A DNA stretch of 64,000 nt from Diploscapter coronatus (taxonomy: Eukaryota; Nematoda; Chromadorea; Rhabditida; Rhabditidae). The stretch lies in contig OZ038423.1 of NCBI GenBank assembly GCA_964036155.1, positions 48,065,249-48,129,248 of the forward strand, read 5' to 3'. Below are positions 59,818 through 64,000 of the stretch, piece by piece (the stretch's first letter is position 1; each line of letters begins with the position of its first letter). A program made the position numbers and the translations under genes. The notes beneath the pieces are model-generated. The model worked only from the letters and a program-made list of their open reading frames with translations. It had not been told where the DNA came from and did no database searches.

Positions 59818-62800
59818 TCAAGTCAGAGTGATATCGGTACTCTCGACCTCAATTAGCTCTTTCTCATGGAGTACGGTATCATTTTCAGCCTCATCAGAAT
59901 TTGCCTTCGAACGAAGTTGAATATCACCCTCCTCGAAAATCGCGTCCATTTCTTCTTCTGAAAATTTTCTTCCTGTTCTGTAAAAATAATAACATTTTTA
60001 TATCTGGGTTGCATTTTTCAATTGAAGATACGACTCTTCACTTTCTTAAATATAAACATAGATATCTTCTAAAAATAAAAATTCGAACATTTTTTAAAGA
60101 AAATAACCCTACCTAGAGTTTTGCTAGTACCCGCTTGATTATTGTTAGAGAACGTTTTGCCGATGAAGTCACTTTTTGAGGTGGTCGAGTTCTGAAACAG
60201 TAGGTTTAAATTTTTCAGAAAAATTTGTGAATGATTGGCCACTTTCAATTTGACAAATCAATGAACACAATTATCTTCAATGTCTTTTACTCAAAGAACA
60301 CTATTTCCTTCATTTTCGTTAATTATGACATTTTTCCATTGGAAAAATCGATAAAATTATTAGTTCCGACGCGATTAACCCAAGGAATGCTGGAATTCCC
60401 TTACCTGATAGAGATTGAAGTAGGTGTCCAATTGACCGAAGAAGGAGAAAGGCGCTGGCGGAGCTGATGAGGCTCGCATGAACCGGCTGCCGTTCTTCGA
60501 TCCTCCCATCATTCCTTAAGTTGTTATTTTTAACTCCAATAAAATATGCTTTAACTTTCAGAGTTAATCTTATAAAAACTTCAAAATTTTAATTTGGATT
60601 TGGTGTAAACTTCAAGGCTAACTTTAATTTCATTAGAAGTTCATTCAATTTTAGAGCTATTTTTGAATCAAGTACCTGGCAAATGGTTATTGAGTTTCCC
60701 ATCAAAAGGCCTCTTCTTTGGACTCGTCTCCTTTTGTTTCTCCCCTTGCATTTGTTTTGCACTCTCCATCAAGGGTTCCACCTTAATTAAAGGTTAATTA
60801 AATCGACAATTACCTATTTAGCCATTTAAATACGCAAACTAATTAAGTCAATTACCTTCTCATCCAAGTGCTGCATTTGCTGAGCGAATTCCTTTTTGAT
60901 CACGTCCAAGGCGCGGAAGATCGACTCCTAAAACACATTTAATTGAGGTAACTAGGATTTAGTTATGTAATTACCCTAATTACCTAGTTAACTATCTTAA
61001 TTAGAGGGTAATTAACTCACCACTCCAAGTTGCTCCTCGTAGTAGGGGTTGGTGTTTTTCAGCCTTCGTTCGAGCCTAGCGATCATTTCTTTATCGGCCA
61101 ACCTCTGTCTTTCTGCGGTTGCTTTTTCCTTTTCGATGGCGGCATCCTGAATTTTTGAAAGTGATGTTTGAAAATTGTTTTATTGATTTTTGTAGTTTTA
61201 CTGTAATAATGTATTATTACAGTACAAGGAGTTGCATAGCTTTTCTATAAAGAAAACGAAAGAAATTTCGAAACTTATCTAAAATATGCATTTTTACCTT
61301 CGCACTTAGTCGCTTTTCCAGTTCGAATTTCTCCATTTTCCACATGTGCTCTTTTTCTTTCAGCGCGTTGAACTCATCTTGGAGGCGTCTGGAAAAAAGT
61401 CCGATAAAATTTTTTTTAAAAACCAATAATAAATTTTTTCGACTTACTGAAATTCCGTCATTTTGACCTCAACTCTGGCTTGCATGCTGTTTCGTTCCTG
61501 GTTCGCTGCATCGATCTGACCCTTGATGGACTCCAATCTGATTTTTTTCAACTTTAACTTTTGCTCTACTATTTAAAACATTCTAAATTAAAAAAGAATT
61601 TAATTTCAATAGGCTATTTAGAGTCGGTTTAAATTTGACATTTGCTGAATTAGTCGATTTTTAATTTTGGCAAAAATGCCAACTGTCTTGGCTAATTTGA
61701 ACCCACAAGCTTAGAAGAATAGCAAAGTGGGTCTTCGTATTCCAATTTCAATTTTGCAGCACTTTAGTACAACTTGACTAGGACATAGTCAGAGCTGTGT
61801 GGGACGCTGCCTAGGTCGCCTAACTCACTACCACTACACCACGAGGTCCATCAAATCATGTGGTTGAAAATGCGAGGAAAAGTGAGATTGTTGGAAATTA
61901 ATTTTAAAAAATCTTTAGAAAATGATTAATATAAGGCTTGATAGACTTTAGAAATAGATTTAAAATCTCTAACTCGAGACTTGCAAGGAAACAATCGCAA
62001 CTGCAGTACGATGTCCTATTTTTGCAGCGCGGTTGTCAGCTTTTGTAGTCGTAGTGGAAAATTTTAGAAAAAGTTATAAGTCTTCTCTAACTCCAGAGGG
62101 AATAAATAAAGTCACTCTAGAAATAAATTATAAAAGAAATAGTGGTGCACTCGAAAAACAAAACTTCCAAAGAGATGAACTTTCAAAAATTTGCAAAACT
62201 CACTCATTTTGAATGGCTCGATTCTTCTCGACGAGCTCTTCGCATTTCTTGCCCAAAGTTGCGTTTCGCTTCGTCATAAATTCCACCTGCTCCTTGTTTG
62301 ATGCGTGATCCAACTCCATCAGGCGGATTTTCTAGAAAAAAAAATTGCTAATTTTTGACAGTTCCTTGATCTGATCGATTTAATAAAAAGTAAATGAATA
62401 GTAATTTTGAATTATTTTTGAAACATAATTCAATTTTTTTTTGCAAAATGTTTTTAACAAGCAGCGATGTAATTTCAAAATATCGAATTTTTCGTTTTTC
62501 ATAGAATGTTTTGAAGCATGACATTTCCTACCTCTTGCAGAGTGGTCCTTTCCTTCGTCGCAACTACCCACTCTTCTCTCGCCGTTTTGGCTGCATTGTC
62601 GAGTGTGGCAATGGTTTTCTTGGACTCTACCATTGCGTTACAGAGCCGTTTCTTTTCCGCTGTCAGTTCCCCGAATTCGCGCTCATAACGTTGGCGGATG
62701 GCTTGACTCGTCCTGGGAAATTATATTTCTAACTTTCCAATAGTGAAAGGTTTTAACATAAGTGAAAAGTCATGCTGCTATGTTATTTCTTGAAACACTA

Positions 62801-63932
62801 AAAAATCTGGGAAGAACCTTAAAAGTGAAGAAAAATCACCTCAATTCATTGGTAACGATGTTGAGTCTGGAGCCGAGCTCGACATTCTGCCCCCTGACGT
62901 GACGAACCTCGGCTTCCAGAATGTTGTTCCTTTCCACGAGTGCGGTCGCCGAGGGCCCCATGCTTGAGCTGGAAATTTTTAAAAATCGAGGATAATCGAA
63001 ATGTTTCTCATGAAAATCTGGTAATTTCAGAAAAAATAACAAAAATTACTGTCAACTACAGCATACTTTACCCATAATTGAGCTAGAGGCAAAAGATAGA
63101 AATCTTAAAAAATGCCCAAAAGAAAAAAAAACAATACAAATGAGGATTACTGTAATTTGTAAATTTGTTCTCTTTACCCATGATTGAAGCTGGGGTTGAG
63201 GTGCATGTTCTTGGTGCCGCGATCTCGTGAATGGCTGCGCGAACGCGAGTGACGCTTGTGGTGCTTCTTCTAAATTTAAGTTTTTTTGTTGCAGAAAAAT
63301 CTAGCAACTTTCAGGTATAAAGATGATCATTGAGATCGTATTTTGGGATTTAATTATTACAAACCTATGGTGTTTTTTCCACAATCATAAGGTTTTAGCA
63401 GGTTTCAGAAAAAATTCATTAGTTTTCAAATCTAAAAAATGATAAGATGTTTATGAAGGGTATATTTTTCTAACATCTAAAAATAGAAAATGTTTCAAGA
63501 AAGAGGATAAACTATGGAATTTTATAACTCGAATCGCTCAATGCATCGAACCAAACCTTTATTCTACCTTTTTGCTATGTCTATGCTTGTTCCTGTATCC
63601 GTCTCGACTTCTGCTTCTACTTCTGCTGGGAGTCCTTTCCTGTTGCCTTCTCTGCTCCTCCTCATGTTTCGCTGCCAAGTACCCGAACGAGCTCATCTGC
63701 TGTTGTTGCTGCTGATAGCCGGAAGTGGACGGGGGAGGTTGATGGTACTGAATTTAAATCGCATTCTCGATTAATCTCGTTTCGCTTAAAATGAATCAAA
63801 TCTAAGCGTTGTTCAAGGAAACACGAGACAGGAATTATATTCGTGCGCAGAAAATATTATTCATTTCTTGAAAAGTAAAAGATAAAAACAATGAAAAACT
63901 AGAGAACTTTTGAAAATTTTGAAGCCTACCAT
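59818..63932 (-). CDS. SR-rich N-terminus plus long coiled-coil protein, function unknown
   Basis: The proposed start at 63932 is an exon containing only the ATG before a donor (ATG|GTAGG); the next exon continues in phase 0. It begins with a Gln-rich stretch (YQQQQQQMSSFGYLAAK), then SR repeats (RTPSRSRSRSRD, RHSRSRSHSRDRG) with His/Lys clusters. From about residue 110 a coiled coil of around 300 residues follows in heptads: ALVERNNILEAEVRHVRGQN, RYEREFGELTAEKKRL, FNALKEKEHMWKMEKFELEK, LADKEMIARLERRLKN. After it comes a polar tail with KKRPFDGKLNNHLPG, RASSAPPAPFSFFGQLDTYF and an acidic end (EEEMDAIFEEGDIQ, ending STDITLT). I do not recognise the family. The SR-type N-terminus suggests nuclear RNA-related work, but that is inference. 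A tRNA-derived element lies in one intron. Confidence 0.75.
61690..61852 (-). mobile_element. tRNA-derived SINE-like sequence in an intron
   Basis: Read on the minus strand it starts GGACCTCGTGGTGTAGTGGT; TGGTGTAGTGG is a near-perfect pol III A box. A B-box-like GTGGGTTCAAATTA occurs about 130 nt later. It does not fold as a tRNA (no acceptor pairing). It is unrelated to the element at 6875 and 19882. Present once in the window, so the SINE label is tentative. Confidence 0.4.
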
Positions 63933-64000
63933 TTTTGTTCTCCTTCAAAATAGACGTCACCCTTCAGATTCACTCAACCAGCATTCGGAATCCAGGCATG

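Overview
The window is nuclear DNA from a nematode. The evidence is a cuticle collagen with the nematode N-terminal domain, nematode-type seven-helix chemoreceptors, short introns ending in TTTCAG/TTTTAG, and splice-acceptor-like TTTCAG motifs a few bases upstream of several start codons (trans-splicing signature). It is AT-rich, and exons stand out as GC-richer blocks. I built gene models by hand, joining exons by frame and splice phase. Species is not determinable from what I see.

Left part (1-26.6 kb), accessory and fast-evolving: the 5' part of a cuticle collagen (minus strand, runs off the left edge); two tandem kelch-repeat paralogs (plus), one starting with an F-box and the other with a secretion signal; a SINE-like element; a tRNA-Tyr; a mariner remnant; a complete Srh-like receptor (337 aa); a U1 snRNA; a decayed receptor locus and its duplicated fragments; a small secreted peptide precursor built from phase-1 exons that end in dibasic sites; a second complete Srh-like receptor (351 aa); and several foldback/MITE elements.

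Right part (26.6-64 kb), conserved housekeeping genes: a minus-strand run, actin maturation protease - DNA polymerase delta catalytic subunit - EDEM2-type mannosidase-like protein - mitochondrial aspartyl-tRNA synthetase, in that transcriptional order, with operon-like spacing at least between the first two. As I recall, C. elegans has pold-1, an EDEM gene and dars-2 adjacent (F10C2.4, .5, .6), so this looks like conserved microsynteny. Then follow an 800-residue plus-strand protein of unknown function with a possible degenerate NYN/Zc3h12a-like domain, BUB3 (minus), a Gemin6-like SMN-complex subunit (plus, divergent from bub-3), and an SR-rich coiled-coil protein (minus).

Most notable: the modular peptide precursor, the F-box/signal-peptide exon swap between tandem kelch genes, the recognisable Gemin6 homolog, the possible NYN-like domain, and the SINE and foldback families.
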